In this document: piece by piece, positions 52,316 through 61,276 of the stretch | Position numbering within the stretch: the stretch's first letter is position 1 | How the letters are laid out: each line of letters begins with the position of its first letter | Notes under the pieces: model-generated | The model's database searches: none | Seen by the model: the letters and a program-made list of their open reading frames with translations, nothing else | What the model was told of the DNA's origin: nothing | Assembly (NCBI GenBank): GCA_964242415.1 | Contig: CAXTAT010000003.1 | Coordinates: 239,742 to 303,741 of the forward strand | From: DASWOJ01 sp964242415 | Lineage (GTDB): Bacteria > Pseudomonadota > Alphaproteobacteria > Acetobacterales > Acetobacteraceae | Reading direction: 5' to 3' | Length of the DNA stretch: 64,000 bases | Made by a program: the position numbers and the translations under genes

Positions 52316-54412
52316 TCAGGGTTGGTCGAGCTGCACCGCAATGAGGCCAAAGCCTGGCGTGCGCTCTGCGTCGGCGTCACCTCTCTGGTCGGCGCTCTCC
52401 AGGTCCTGGTTCACGAACGTGACCTCGAATGGACCGGCGCTGGCGGGCAACAGGGCCTGGTAAGCGGCCGGCGTGGTCGAGACGGTCCAGGTTGCCACGG
52501 GCTTGCCGCCGGCCAGCACGGCAACCTGCTGCGTGCGCACTGGCGAGATAGGGACCAAGAAGCACCATGCCGTGAGGCGCACCGCCCCGGGACCGTCCTG
52601 CACCAGGAAGCGCAACGTGCCGCGGACGCCGCTCCACCGGCCCCACGGAAACGGCGGCGACCAGCCGGCGTCCAGCAGGTCCGCGCCGGCCTCATCGACA
52701 CGCAGCGACAGCGGGCCACTGGTCGGCATCAGGTGGACCGGCCGGTAATCCCGCAGGCTGGCATACCAGCGCCCGGTCCGCAGGTCCAAGCCGCAGATGC
52801 CGTCCAGCCCGTGCGCGTGGGCATACGCCTCGATCCCTGCGACGTAGCCGGGGCTGGTGGGGTCGGCGGCGTCCCAGTCCGGCGGGTTGAACGTCGAGGT
52901 GCCGTTGACCGTAGGCAGCCCCGCCACCTCGGCGATCAGCATGGCATTGACGTTGGCGCTGAGGCTTTGCAGCACCTTCATCGCCTCCGGGTCGTCGGTG
53001 CGCGCCGACAGCACCGCGAAGGCCCGGCATCCCGCCGGCGCTGGCAGCACCCTGTTCAAGTGCCGCAGCTCGGCCTCCCGGTCCAGCTCGGCGACGTGCG
53101 GGCCGCGGCTGAGCTGTTCGGCCACCAGCAGCAGCGACAGCACCCCGGCCAGGACCGGCCTGCTGCCGCCCAGGCGGTGCAGCCAGACGAGCACGACGCA
53201 CAGCATGGGTCCGGCCAGCATGATCCAGGCGCGGGACACGACACGGATCGCCTTGGCGCCTGGAACCAGGTGGTAAACCGCTGACCAACCCGACAGTCCG
53301 CCGACGTTGAGGGTCAGGGCATACACGATGCCTATGGCCAAGATTGCCGGTCCGGCTGCAGGCAGGCGTCGCCATGACCAGGCGGCCGCCAGGAAGCAGG
53401 CCAGCATCACGGGTGGCCAGCCGACGATGCGCTCGGCCGACACCGCGCCGTCATGGAACAGCAGGTGGTCGGACCAGCCGAACAGCAGGTTTCCTGGCCC
53501 AACCCGGATCGTCTCGCGGAGCGTGGGGAGGAACGGGCGCAGCGCGGCGAATAGGTGCATCCCGCTCTCCCGCGCCTTCGGCAGGTAGAGCGCGAGAAAC
53601 GGCAGCGTGGCGGCCAGGCCCATCAGGGCGATGGCTGCGACAACCCGCCACCGTCGCCGCAAGGTGGCGATGACACGCTGCCGCATCCCAGGGTTTATGG
53701 CGGCGGTGGCGGCCGTCAGCACCAGGATGTAGAAGGCCAGCAGCCAGGCCATGTAGAAGGCCGTGAGCAGCCAGGCCCCTGCCAGGGCCGCGAACGCCGC
53801 GCCCCAGCCGAGGGCGGCCCTGGTCCGCCCGGCCTCCAGCGCCCGCATGCCGTGCACGGCCAGCAGTGCGGCTGCCGGGCCGAGCGCCACGCTGAGGATT
53901 TGCATGTGGGCAGACTGCTGGTAGGTGCTTAGGCCGACCGTGAACAGCACGGCACCTAGGACTGCCGCGCGGAACGGCAGGCCGAGGATGCTCCGGACAA
54001 ACCCGTAGGCGGCTGCGAAGCCGAGGACGCGTAGCAGCACCGCCACCATCTCGGTCGAGAGGAACGGGTCAAGGCCGGCCGCGCGCCAGCCGGAATAGGC
54101 GAGGCCGTAAAGCAGGTAGCCGTCGTTGTAGGCTAACGTGCCGGGATACGGGGTGAAATACGCCATCGTGTCCCAAGCCGCACGTCCGCGCAGCACGTTG
54201 AACCAGTGCTCGAAAATGCTGGTTTGAATCAGCCCATCCAGCCGGTCGCCGGTCAGGGTGCCGAAGCCGGTGCGAAGCTGCGTGCTGAACACCGCAGCCA
54301 GCGACAGCAGCAGCGCGAGGCATGCAAGCAGCCGGTGCGGCCATGCTCGCACTCCGTAGAGGCTGCCCTCTGCAGGAGGCGGACTGGCTTGGGACCCGTC
54401 ATCCAGCATCAT
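52316..54412 (-). CDS. Large polytopic membrane protein, GT-C-like
   Basis: 698 residues with about 11-12 membrane helices in the first 430 residues, then a soluble region. The early loop LDGLIQTSIFEHWFNVLRGRAAWDTMAYFTPYPGTLAYNDGYLL resembles the large acidic loop of GT-C/YfhO-type glycosyltransferases that use lipid-linked sugar donors. The C-terminal part is a beta-rich domain (RVDEAGADLLDAGWSPPFPWGRW ... PFEVTFVNQDLESAD). Precise activity unknown; the nearby glycosyltransferases suggest surface-glycan work. Confidence 0.7.
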   Translation of the reverse strand: MMLDDGSQASPPPAEGSLYGVRAWPHRLLACLALLLSLAAVFSTQLRTGFGTLTGDRLDGLIQTSIFEHWFNVLRGRAAWDTMAYFTPYPGTLAYNDGYLLYGLAYSGWRAAGLDPFLSTEMVAVLLRVLGFAAAYGFVRSILGLPFRAAVLGAVLFTVGLSTYQQSAHMQILSVALGPAAALLAVHGMRALEAGRTRAALGWGAAFAALAGAWLLTAFYMAWLLAFYILVLTAATAAINPGMRQRVIATLRRRWRVVAAIALMGLAATLPFLALYLPKARESGMHLFAALRPFLPTLRETIRVGPGNLLFGWSDHLLFHDGAVSAERIVGWPPVMLACFLAAAWSWRRLPAAGPAILAIGIVYALTLNVGGLSGWSAVYHLVPGAKAIRVVSRAWIMLAGPMLCVVLVWLHRLGGSRPVLAGVLSLLLVAEQLSRGPHVAELDREAELRHLNRVLPAPAGCRAFAVLSARTDDPEAMKVLQSLSANVNAMLIAEVAGLPTVNGTSTFNPPDWDAADPTSPGYVAGIEAYAHAHGLDGICGLDLRTGRWYASLRDYRPVHLMPTSGPLSLRVDEAGADLLDAGWSPPFPWGRWSGVRGTLRFLVQDGPGAVRLTAWCFLVPISPVRTQQVAVLAGGKPVATWTVSTTPAAYQALLPASAGPFEVTFVNQDLESADQRGDADAERTPGFGLIAVQLDQP

Positions 54413-54462
54413 ACCAACGACCCTCTGCGGTGACCCTTACGCCTGCGCATCAGGTTTGCCGC

Positions 54463-54574
54463 CGTCATTGCAAGCCGCGCTTGCAGCGTGGCAATCCGGG
54501 AGGGCACGGGATGCAGTCTCGGTCTTCTGGCCCTTGCATTGCCGGGTCGCAAGCACTCCTCGCAATGATAGACG
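54463..54574. repeat. Dispersed repeat family 2 copy
   Basis: Ends cgtcattgcaag and cctcgcaatgatag with the inner part gcgtggcaatccgggag. It fills part of the 308-bp gap between the membrane protein and the dehydrogenase genes; the rest of the gap shows no gene. Confidence 0.8.
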
Positions 54575-54720
54575 GGGCAGTGACAGACGGCGCCTGCTCG
54601 CCCTGACCGACGAGGCAGGTCACAGTGACCGTTCGTTCGACCACCATGCGATGGGGTGCTGGACCGCCTTCCGTTCAGTTCCCTGCAAGCAGCGGGGATC
54701 GCGCAGGTGGCCGGCTGCGC

Positions 54721-56043
54721 CTACCGCCGCGACAGCCGCCAGATCGTGTCGTTGCCGTCCTCCGACACCAGCACCGACCCGTCCTGCATCGCCGTCACCC
54801 CCACCGGGCGCCCCCACACGGCGTCGTCGTCCCGCACGAACCCGGTCAGCACGTCCTCATACCCCCCGGTCGGCGTCCCATCGCGCATCGGCACCCGCAC
54901 GAGCTTGTAGCCGGTCCGCTTGCCCCGGTTCCACGAGCCATGCAGCGCCACCAGCGCATCCCCCCGCCATGGGAACATCGCGCCGTCATACAGGGTGATC
55001 GCCAGCGGCGCCGAGTGCGGCTGGATCAGCACGTCCGGCACATCGACATGCCCGGCCAGGTCCGGCCGCGCGCCCGGGTGGCGCGGGTCCTCGTGCTCGC
55101 CGATGTAGTACCAGGGCCAGCCATAGAAGCCGCCCGGCCTGACGCGGGTGACGTAGTCCGGCGGCAGGTCGTCGCCCAGGCCGTCCCGCTCGTTCACCGC
55201 GCACATCACGGTCCCGTCCCGCTGCACCGCCAGGCCGACGCAGTTGCGGATGCCGTTCGCCAGGTGCCCGGCCGGGTGGCCCTGCGGATCGAACTGCAGC
55301 ACGTCGGCCCGCCCTGCCTCGTCCCCCCAGGCGGCGCCGCGGCCGGACGCGGCCTCCAGCGACGCCAGCCGGGGCAGCGGCACCGCCGGCGGCGCGTCGT
55401 CGTTGGAACCGCTGCCAACCGACACGTACATCCGCGCGCCGTCCGGGGAGAACGCCACGTCCCGCGTCGAGTGCCCGCCCTCGGGCAGGGACGGCACCAC
55501 CACCTCCGCCGGGCCGGAGGCATGCAGCGCGCCGGCCTGGTAGGGGAAGCGCACCACGCGCCCGGTCTCCCCGACATAGACATAGCGCGGCTCCGGCCCC
55601 GGCGGCCAGAACGCGATGCCGAACGGCCCGTCCAGCCCGGCGGCGAACACCTCGCTGGCGGCAGGGGCGCGCCCGTCCGCCGCAGGCCGCAGCACCCGGA
55701 TGCGCCCGGCGCCGGTCTCGGCCACGAAGATGTCGCCGTTCGGCGCAGTGCGCAGGATGCGGGGGCCGCCCAGCCCCTTGGCGAACAGCGCCACCTCGGT
55801 TCCGGCCGGGCCACGCGGCACGGCGCCGGCGGGGGCCGGGGCGACGCTCGGACCGTTGCTGCGGGAGCGCGTGGCGAAGGGTGCCGCCAGGTCGTCGGGG
55901 CGGATCAGCCGCACCACGCCGGGCGCATCGCCCCGCCAGTCCCCCATAGCATCCCGCCCGGTGCGCGGCGTCTCGGCAGCGGCAAGGCTTGTCAACGGCG
56001 CCAGTACGGTGAGAACAAAGATCGCTTTATCGAAACGAGGCAT
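54721..56043 (-). CDS. PQQ-dependent sugar/sorbosone dehydrogenase-like protein
   Basis: 440 residues, exported (MPRFDKAIFVLTVLAPLTSLAAA). Six-bladed propeller of the soluble glucose/L-sorbosone dehydrogenase type: VALFAKGLGGPRILRTAPNGDIFVAE, STRDVAFSPDGARMYVSVGSGSNDD, NGIRNCVGLAVQRDG, GGFYGWPWYYIGEHEDP and DGAMFPWRGDALVALHGSWNRGKRTGYKLVRVPM. It should oxidise an aldose or related polyol in the periplasm using PQQ; acceptor unknown. ATG 56043 is preferred over 56058 because GGAACC lies seven bases upstream. Confidence 0.86.
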   Translation of the reverse strand: MPRFDKAIFVLTVLAPLTSLAAAETPRTGRDAMGDWRGDAPGVVRLIRPDDLAAPFATRSRSNGPSVAPAPAGAVPRGPAGTEVALFAKGLGGPRILRTAPNGDIFVAETGAGRIRVLRPAADGRAPAASEVFAAGLDGPFGIAFWPPGPEPRYVYVGETGRVVRFPYQAGALHASGPAEVVVPSLPEGGHSTRDVAFSPDGARMYVSVGSGSNDDAPPAVPLPRLASLEAASGRGAAWGDEAGRADVLQFDPQGHPAGHLANGIRNCVGLAVQRDGTVMCAVNERDGLGDDLPPDYVTRVRPGGFYGWPWYYIGEHEDPRHPGARPDLAGHVDVPDVLIQPHSAPLAITLYDGAMFPWRGDALVALHGSWNRGKRTGYKLVRVPMRDGTPTGGYEDVLTGFVRDDDAVWGRPVGVTAMQDGSVLVSEDGNDTIWRLSRR

Positions 56044-56243
56044 GAGGTTAGGTTCCATGATCTATGCAAGCCCGACAAGGCGGCAGCCCGATGGAGCGGC
56101 CCCGGTTGGGAAGCCCTGGTGAAGCGGCCCCGGTTGCGCGGCCCCGGTCACAGGGCATAGTGGCATCGCGCCCTCGGGGAGTTAGGCAGCCTGCGGCCCG
56201 GGCCAAGACGGCTGCGGCGAACGTGAGAGGAGTTGACACCGGT

Positions 56244-57980
56244 TTGGACATTCACGGGCTGAGCGTCACGCAGGCAGGGCAGGATCGGCACGGCACCGCG
56301 GTCCGTTCCACCCGGCCCGGTTTCCAGCCTGGCCCGCCACTGCCCTGCGGCCCGGCTGCCACTGCCTGGACCCTGGCACAGCCGCCCCTGGACGAGGTGG
56401 CGGCTGTGGTCGCCCCGGAATTCGACGCCGCGTTCTACCATGCCAGCCACCAGGACGTACGCGAGTCCGGCATGGACCCCCTGCAGCACTTCCTGCTGTA
56501 CGGCGCCACTGAGCTGCGCAACCCGAACCGCCACTTCGACAGCCGCTTCTACATGGAGGCCAACCCGGATGTGCACGACACCGGGATGAACGGGTTCTGG
56601 CACTTCCTGGTCCAGGGCCGCGCCCAGGGCCGCGCCCCCCGCCGCAGCCGGGAGGCGGAGCGGCAGGCGTTCCTGCGCGCCCGTCCGCCGTCCGAGCGGC
56701 CCGGTGGCCAACTGCCCGCGGTCGTCGCCTGCATGACGCCCGCCGCCCTGCATGACGCCCTGCAGGCGCGGCTGCCCGGCGCCCAAGGCCTGACCTTGGC
56801 CGTCAGCCACGACCGCTATACCCGCCACGTCGGCGGCGTGCAGATCCTGGTCGCCGACGAGCAGGCCGCCTTCAACGCCCGCGGCGAAGCTTATTTGCAC
56901 ATCGCGCCCGTCGCCTCCCGCATGGTCCTGGCGCCGGAGGGCACGGGGCCGTTCTACATCCACGTCACCCTTGACGGCGTGTACCTCGGCGTCACCACCT
57001 ACACCGGCCTGCAGCGCCTCCTGATTGAGTTGCTGCCGGCGCTGCCCGCCGTGCGCCGGCTGGTGCTGCACTGCCTGCTCGGTCACCAGGTCCACGCGCT
57101 GATCGCCCTGCATGAGGCGCTGGCGCCGCGCGACGCGGTGTTCTGGGTCAACGACTACGAGTCCATCTGCGTCGGCTTCAACCTGTTGCGGAACGATGTG
57201 GCCTATTGCGGCGCACCCCCGCCGGACAGCGGAGCGTGCCGGGTCTGCGTCTATGGCGCCGAGCGCGGCGAGCACCTGGCCCATATCCAGGCGTTGTTTG
57301 CGGCGGTTCCGCTGCACGTCGTCGCGCCCTCCGCGGCTGCGCTGGCGGTGTGGCGGCACGGCGCGCGCCTGCCGCACCTGTCGGCCCAGGTGCACGAGTA
57401 TGCCGCGGTGAAGGTCGGCGCCGTCCGCAGCGCCATGCCGGACGCCCCGCCCCGCGGCACGCCTGCAAACCCGGTCCGCGTCGCCTTCGTCGGCTACCCC
57501 ACCGCGCACAAGGGCTGGGACGCCTTTGCCGAGCTGGCGTCGCAGATGGCTGGCCTGGCAGCGTACCAGCTGTTCCACTTCACCGCCGCGCCGCCTGGTC
57601 CGCCGCTGCCCGGCGTCGTAACCCTCGCCGCCAGCGTCACCCCCGCCGCGCGCGGCGCCATGACGGAGGCGCTGGTGGCGCAGGGGATCGACCTGGTGCT
57701 GGTGCTGTCCTCCTGGCCGGAGACGTTCTGCCTGGTCGCCTACGAAGCGATGGCCGCCGGCGCCGACATCGTCACCCTGTCCGCCAGCGGCAACGTGGCC
57801 GACATGGTGCTGGCATCCGGCCGCGGCCTGGTGATGCAGGACCTGCCGGCGCTGATCTGGTTTTTCAAAAGCGAGGATGCCGTCCGCTACGCCCGGCTAT
57901 GCGGGGCGTCCGGGTCGGAGATGGGTCAGCTTGCCTCCCTGGGCATGACCGCGACGCTGGCCTTGCCGGACCCGCCCTGA
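56244..57980 (+). CDS. Glycosyltransferase with N-terminal YPDV-type modules
   Basis: About 578 residues. Two short modules lead: PEFDAAFYHASHQDVRESGMDPLQHFLLYG and NRHFDSRFYMEANPDVHDTGMNGFWHFLVQG. A GT-B/GT4-like domain follows (VLHCLLGHQVHALIALHEAL; RVAFVGYPTAHKGWDAFAELASQ; LVLSSWPETFCLVAYEAMAAGADIVTLS, with the conserved E-x7-E). Start uncertain: TTG 56244 has AGGAG 11 bases upstream and leaves a promoter-sized gap to the divergent dehydrogenase; in-frame ATGs at 56064 and 56091 would add a low-complexity Arg/Pro-rich head. The stop overlaps the next gene by 1 bp. Confidence 0.78.
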   Translation: MDIHGLSVTQAGQDRHGTAVRSTRPGFQPGPPLPCGPAATAWTLAQPPLDEVAAVVAPEFDAAFYHASHQDVRESGMDPLQHFLLYGATELRNPNRHFDSRFYMEANPDVHDTGMNGFWHFLVQGRAQGRAPRRSREAERQAFLRARPPSERPGGQLPAVVACMTPAALHDALQARLPGAQGLTLAVSHDRYTRHVGGVQILVADEQAAFNARGEAYLHIAPVASRMVLAPEGTGPFYIHVTLDGVYLGVTTYTGLQRLLIELLPALPAVRRLVLHCLLGHQVHALIALHEALAPRDAVFWVNDYESICVGFNLLRNDVAYCGAPPPDSGACRVCVYGAERGEHLAHIQALFAAVPLHVVAPSAAALAVWRHGARLPHLSAQVHEYAAVKVGAVRSAMPDAPPRGTPANPVRVAFVGYPTAHKGWDAFAELASQMAGLAAYQLFHFTAAPPGPPLPGVVTLAASVTPAARGAMTEALVAQGIDLVLVLSSWPETFCLVAYEAMAAGADIVTLSASGNVADMVLASGRGLVMQDLPALIWFFKSEDAVRYARLCGASGSEMGQLASLGMTATLALPDPP

Positions 57981-59074
57981 TGCAGCCTCCCGTGATGCGG
58001 ACCTGCTGCTACACCAGCTTCACCTACAGCTATCTGTCGCGCGCGCGGGTGCTGCTGCAGACCCTGCGCTCGGCCCAGCCGGACTGGACGGCCTGCGCGG
58101 TGATCGTGGACCTGCCGCCGCCGGGCACCGCGGCGGAGGAGCTGCTGGCCGGTTTCGACCAGGTGCTGACCCTGGACGACCTGGGCATCCCGCGCGTGCG
58201 GAGCTGGCTGTTCAAGCACAACATCGTCGAGGCCTGCACCGCGGTGAAGGGCGCCGCCCTGCTGCGGCTGCTGGCGGAATACGACCGGGTGATCTACCTC
58301 GACCCGGACATCGCGGTGTTCGGCCCGCTCGACCCGGCGCTGGACAGCCTCGCCGGCGCCTCGGTCCTGCTGACCCCGCACCAGACTGCGCCGAACCGGC
58401 GCCCCGCCGCGGTACGCGACAACGAGGCGGCATCGCTGCGCTACGGGATGTTCAACCTGGGCTTCCTGGCCGTGCTGGCCGATGCGGACGGCCTGGCCTT
58501 CGCGGGATGGTGGGCCGAGCAGCTCCATCGCGCCTGCTATGACGAGCCGGGCAACGGCCTGTTCACCGACCAGAGGTACGTGGACCTGGCCCCGTGCCTG
58601 TTCTCCGGCGTCGGCATCCTGCGCGATCCCGGCTGCAACGTCGCCAGTTGGAACATCAGCACTCGGCAGGTCCGCATCGGCCAGGACGGCGCGATCACGG
58701 TGAATGGCGCGCCGCTGCGGTTCTGCCACTTCACCAAGGTGGGCGGCATCGGCGACGTGATGCTGGACCGCTATGCCGGGGACAACATTGAGGCGCTGGA
58801 GATCTGGGCCTGGTACCGCCGGCAACTGGCGCACCAGCCGCCGCCGGTTCCGCCGGGCTGGTGGGCCTATGGCAGCTTCGGCAACGGCGTGCCGGTCACC
58901 GACGCCATGCGCCACCTGTTCCGCAGCCGCCCGGACCTGATGGCGGCGTTCGACGACCCGCTGTTCACCGGCGGCGAGGGCTACTTTACCTGGCTGGGCC
59001 GCAACCACCCGGACATGCTGCCCCTGCCGCCGTCCTCGGCGATGGCTACTCCAGCCGCCACTGCCGTTTTGTGA
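57980..59074 (+). CDS. Glycosyltransferase, GT8-like
   Basis: 364 residues. Begins near MRTCCYTSFTYSYLSRARVLLQTLRSAQP; the metal-binding DxD is in AEYDRVIYLDPDIAVFGPLDPAL. A central ring (YGMFNLGFLAVL; NGLFTDQRYVDLAPCLF; LRFCHFTKVGGIG) is typical of small hexosyltransferases on surface glycans. Its ATG overlaps the preceding transferase stop (TGATG), so the two form one operon. ATG 57995 is a shorter start. The 3' end overlaps the convergent Nudix gene by 29 bp. Confidence 0.83.
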   Translation: MQPPVMRTCCYTSFTYSYLSRARVLLQTLRSAQPDWTACAVIVDLPPPGTAAEELLAGFDQVLTLDDLGIPRVRSWLFKHNIVEACTAVKGAALLRLLAEYDRVIYLDPDIAVFGPLDPALDSLAGASVLLTPHQTAPNRRPAAVRDNEAASLRYGMFNLGFLAVLADADGLAFAGWWAEQLHRACYDEPGNGLFTDQRYVDLAPCLFSGVGILRDPGCNVASWNISTRQVRIGQDGAITVNGAPLRFCHFTKVGGIGDVMLDRYAGDNIEALEIWAWYRRQLAHQPPPVPPGWWAYGSFGNGVPVTDAMRHLFRSRPDLMAAFDDPLFTGGEGYFTWLGRNHPDMLPLPPSSAMATPAATAVL

Positions 59075-59660
59075 AGACGTCGAGCTGCGCCCGGGTGCGC
59101 CGGTCGCCGGGCGGCAGGGCCAGCCAGGCCAGCAGGCGCTGCAGCACCTCCCGCGTGACCAGCGCCAGGTCGAGCGCCAGCGCCTCCGCGACGGACAAGT
59201 AGCGCAGCCCTTCCAGCTCGCCGGACCCCGCGAGCGTGCCGCCGACCTCGGCCGCGTCCACGACCAGAAAGCGGGCGTTGAAACGGATCGGGCTGCCCGG
59301 CGGCGTCACGGCCCGGCACAGGTAGTCCACCCCGTCCAGCCGTGGCGGCGTGCCGAGCGACAGGCCGCTCTCCTCCTGCAGCTCGCGGGCGGCGGCGGCG
59401 ACCAGGGCGCGGGCCAGGCGGGGCCGGGCGCCGCGGCCGAGCATGGCCAGCACGTCGGGGCGAGGTTCGGCGGCGGCGGGGCTGCGGGCATCGTCGGGGT
59501 CCACGGCGCCGCCCGGGAACACCAGGCGGTTGGGCATAAACCGGTGCCCGGCACCGCGCTGGCCCATCAGCACCTCCGGCCCTGCGGCGGCTTGGCGTAG
59601 GACGAGCAGGCTTGCGGCATGGCGGGCGAATGCCGGACGGGCCTGGGGGAGGGGTTGCAC
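59046..59660 (-). CDS. Nudix hydrolase
   Basis: 204 residues. FPGGAVDPDD and ARELQEESGLSLG mark a Nudix box with an insertion, as in CoA- or NUDT8-like enzymes that cleave nucleoside-diphosphate or CoA derivatives. The likely start is a GTG at 59660 (VQPLPQARPAF) with AAGGAG ten bases upstream; the frame upstream runs into the assembly gap. A competing ATG at 59667 is in another frame and yields nothing. Ends inside the convergent glycosyltransferase gene (29-bp overlap). Confidence 0.8.
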   Translation of the reverse strand: MQPLPQARPAFARHAASLLVLRQAAAGPEVLMGQRGAGHRFMPNRLVFPGGAVDPDDARSPAAAEPRPDVLAMLGRGARPRLARALVAAAARELQEESGLSLGTPPRLDGVDYLCRAVTPPGSPIRFNARFLVVDAAEVGGTLAGSGELEGLRYLSVAEALALDLALVTREVLQRLLAWLALPPGDRRTRAQLDVFTKRQWRLE

Positions 59661-59760
59661 GCGGTCATCGCTCCTTAATCCGGCCTCGGCCGTCCGATCC
59701 GACGCTTGCGCTGCAACCGGGCCGCTTGCAAGCCGGCCGCTCCGAAAGCGCGGGCCGCTG

Positions 59761-59895
59761 CCTGCTCCCTCTCCCNNNNNNNNNNNNNNNNNNNNNNNNN
59801 NNNNNNNNNNNNNNNNNNNNNNNNNNNNNNNNNNNNNNNNNNNNNNNNNNNNNNNNNNNNNNNNNNNNNNNNNNNCGGGAGAGGGGGAAGCAGCG
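59761..59895. repeat. Dispersed repeat family 1, copy I (broken by gap)
   Basis: The left arm starts at 59761 (cctgctccctctccc) and breaks into Ns; a right arm resumes at 59876 (cgggagagggggaagcagc). The assembler evidently failed inside a family 1 element. Its tail carries catatgcgatcgccctg (59907-59923), shared with copies B and H. Confidence 0.8.
59776..59875. other. Assembly gap, 100 N
   Basis: A run of exactly 100 N, the conventional unknown-length placeholder. The true length and any features within are unknown; any frame reported across it is not real. Confidence 0.99.
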
Positions 59896-60035
59896 GTTCC
59901 TCGCAGCATATGCGATCGCCCTGCTCCGCAGCCGACTCGTGCGCGCCCTGCATCCGCCGTCCCGGCTCAGCGGTAACACCTACGCTGGATCGGGTTGGCT
60001 ATCCCGCCGATGTCAGGTCCTTCAGGAAAATTAAT

Positions 60036-60593
60036 ATGAACAAAAAGATGAAGGCCGCAGTGATCGTGCACGGCCTGTTCGCGGCAACGCTTGGCCTGGC
60101 CTCCATCGCCTCGGCCGAGGTCATGGTCGGCGGCGCGCCGATGTATGCCAACAAGGACATCATCGACAACGCCGTCAACTCCGGGGATCACACCACGCTG
60201 GTTGCCGCCGTGAAGGCGGCGGGGCTGGTCGATACCCTGAAGGGTCCCGGCCCCTTCACCGTGTTCGCCCCGGTCAACGCCGCCTTCGCAGCATTGCCCG
60301 CCGGCACCGTCGACACCCTGCTGAAGCCCGAGAACAAGCCGGCGCTGGTCAAGGTGCTGACCTACCACGTCGTGTCCGGCCGCATCACCGCCGCCATGCT
60401 GACCAAGATGATCGCCGACGGCCACGGCAAGGCGACCCTGAAGTCGGTTGAGGGCGAGCCCCTGACCGCCACCGTGATCGCCGGCGTGGTCACCATCACC
60501 GATGGCAAGGGCGACATGGCCCACGTGACGACGCCCGACGTGCTGCAGAGCAATGGCGTGATCCATGTGGTTGACCGCGTGCTGCTGCCGTAA
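60036..60593 (+). CDS. Exported fasciclin (FAS1) domain protein
   Basis: 185 residues with a signal peptide (KKMKAAVIVHGLFAATLGLASIASA) and one FAS1 domain: KDIIDNAVNSGDHTTLVAAVKAAGLVDTLKGPGPFTVFAPVNAAFAALPAGTVDTLL, YHVVSGRITAAML and the C-terminal DVLQSNGVIHVVDRVLLP. FAS1 proteins are secreted adhesion or stress proteins. AGGA lies about 9 bases before the ATG. It is followed by an ECF sigma factor and its anti-sigma factor, a layout reminiscent of mycobacterial SigK-RskA and MPT70/MPT83 (FAS1) genes. Confidence 0.92.
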   Translation: MNKKMKAAVIVHGLFAATLGLASIASAEVMVGGAPMYANKDIIDNAVNSGDHTTLVAAVKAAGLVDTLKGPGPFTVFAPVNAAFAALPAGTVDTLLKPENKPALVKVLTYHVVSGRITAAMLTKMIADGHGKATLKSVEGEPLTATVIAGVVTITDGKGDMAHVTTPDVLQSNGVIHVVDRVLLP

Positions 60594-60644
60594 CCCGGGC
60601 GTCCGGTCGGCGCCCCGGTCGGCGCCTCAGTCACAAAGGTTTCG

Positions 60645-60671
60645 CCGGGCCGCGTGAGGTTCGCGGCCCGG
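60645..60671 (+). terminator. Strong hairpin after fasciclin gene
   Basis: CCGGGCCGCG (60645-60654) and CGCGGCCCGG (60662-60671) pair perfectly over a 7-base loop, between the fasciclin and sigma-factor genes, about 50 bp past the stop. Only a weak T run follows. It could terminate or attenuate readthrough into sigma. Confidence 0.5.
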
Positions 60672-60712
60672 TCCGCCTTGCTGATCCCAGCCAGCCAGTT
60701 GATGATCACGGC

Positions 60713-61276
60713 ATGAACACAGCCGTGACCGCCTTGGACGACGAGGTCGCCATGCTCCTCCTCCGATGCGCCCAGTCCGACGGCGCCGCGTTCCGCCAGT
60801 TGTATGACCTGCAATCCCCCGCCCTGTACGGCGTGGCGCTGCGCATCACCCGGCAGCCGGCGCTGGCGTCGGACGCGGTGCACGACGCGCTGCTGCAGGT
60901 GTGGCGCAACGCCGCCCGATTCGACCCCGCCCGCGGTACCGCCCGCACCTGGCTGCTGAGCCTGGTCCGCTACCGCGCGCTGGACTTGGTCGGCCGCACC
61001 AAGCGGGAGGTGCTGGGCACCGAGGTGCCGGAGCAGGCCGATTCCGACCCCAGCGCGCTCGACCGGCTGCAGACCACCCAGCAGGGCAAGGCGCTGCACG
61101 ACTGCCTGCAGACCATCGAGCCGGAGCGCCGCTACCTGATCGTGCTGGCCTTCGTCGAGGGCCTGACGCATACCGAGGTCGCCGCGCGTGCCGGGCAGCC
61201 GCTGGGAACCGTGAAGTCCGCCATCCGGCGTGCGCTGCTGACGTTGCGCACCTGCCTCGCCGGGTACTCGGCATGA
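60713..61276 (+). CDS. ECF sigma factor (SigK-like)
   Basis: 187 residues: region 2 (AAFRQLYDLQSPALYGVALRITRQPALASDAVHDALLQVWRNAARFDPARGTARTWLLSLVRYRALDLVGR), and region 4 (ERRYLIVLAFVEGLTHTEVAARAGQPLGTVKSAIRRALLTLR). It directs RNA polymerase to stress or surface promoters until bound by the anti-sigma factor encoded next (ATGA overlap 61273-61276). A fasciclin gene is adjacent upstream. Target promoter sequence not recognised. Confidence 0.9.
   Translation: MNTAVTALDDEVAMLLLRCAQSDGAAFRQLYDLQSPALYGVALRITRQPALASDAVHDALLQVWRNAARFDPARGTARTWLLSLVRYRALDLVGRTKREVLGTEVPEQADSDPSALDRLQTTQQGKALHDCLQTIEPERRYLIVLAFVEGLTHTEVAARAGQPLGTVKSAIRRALLTLRTCLAGYSA

Noticed and set aside
6284..59895. Possible CRISPR array from evenly similar repeats
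   Set aside because: Copies lie kilobases apart, the arms are inverted pairs and cores are unequal; no spacers and no cas genes are present.
59706..60035. Frames running through the N block into the fasciclin gene
   Set aside because: They pass through unknown bases; the ATG at 60036 with its own ribosome site and signal peptide is the real start.
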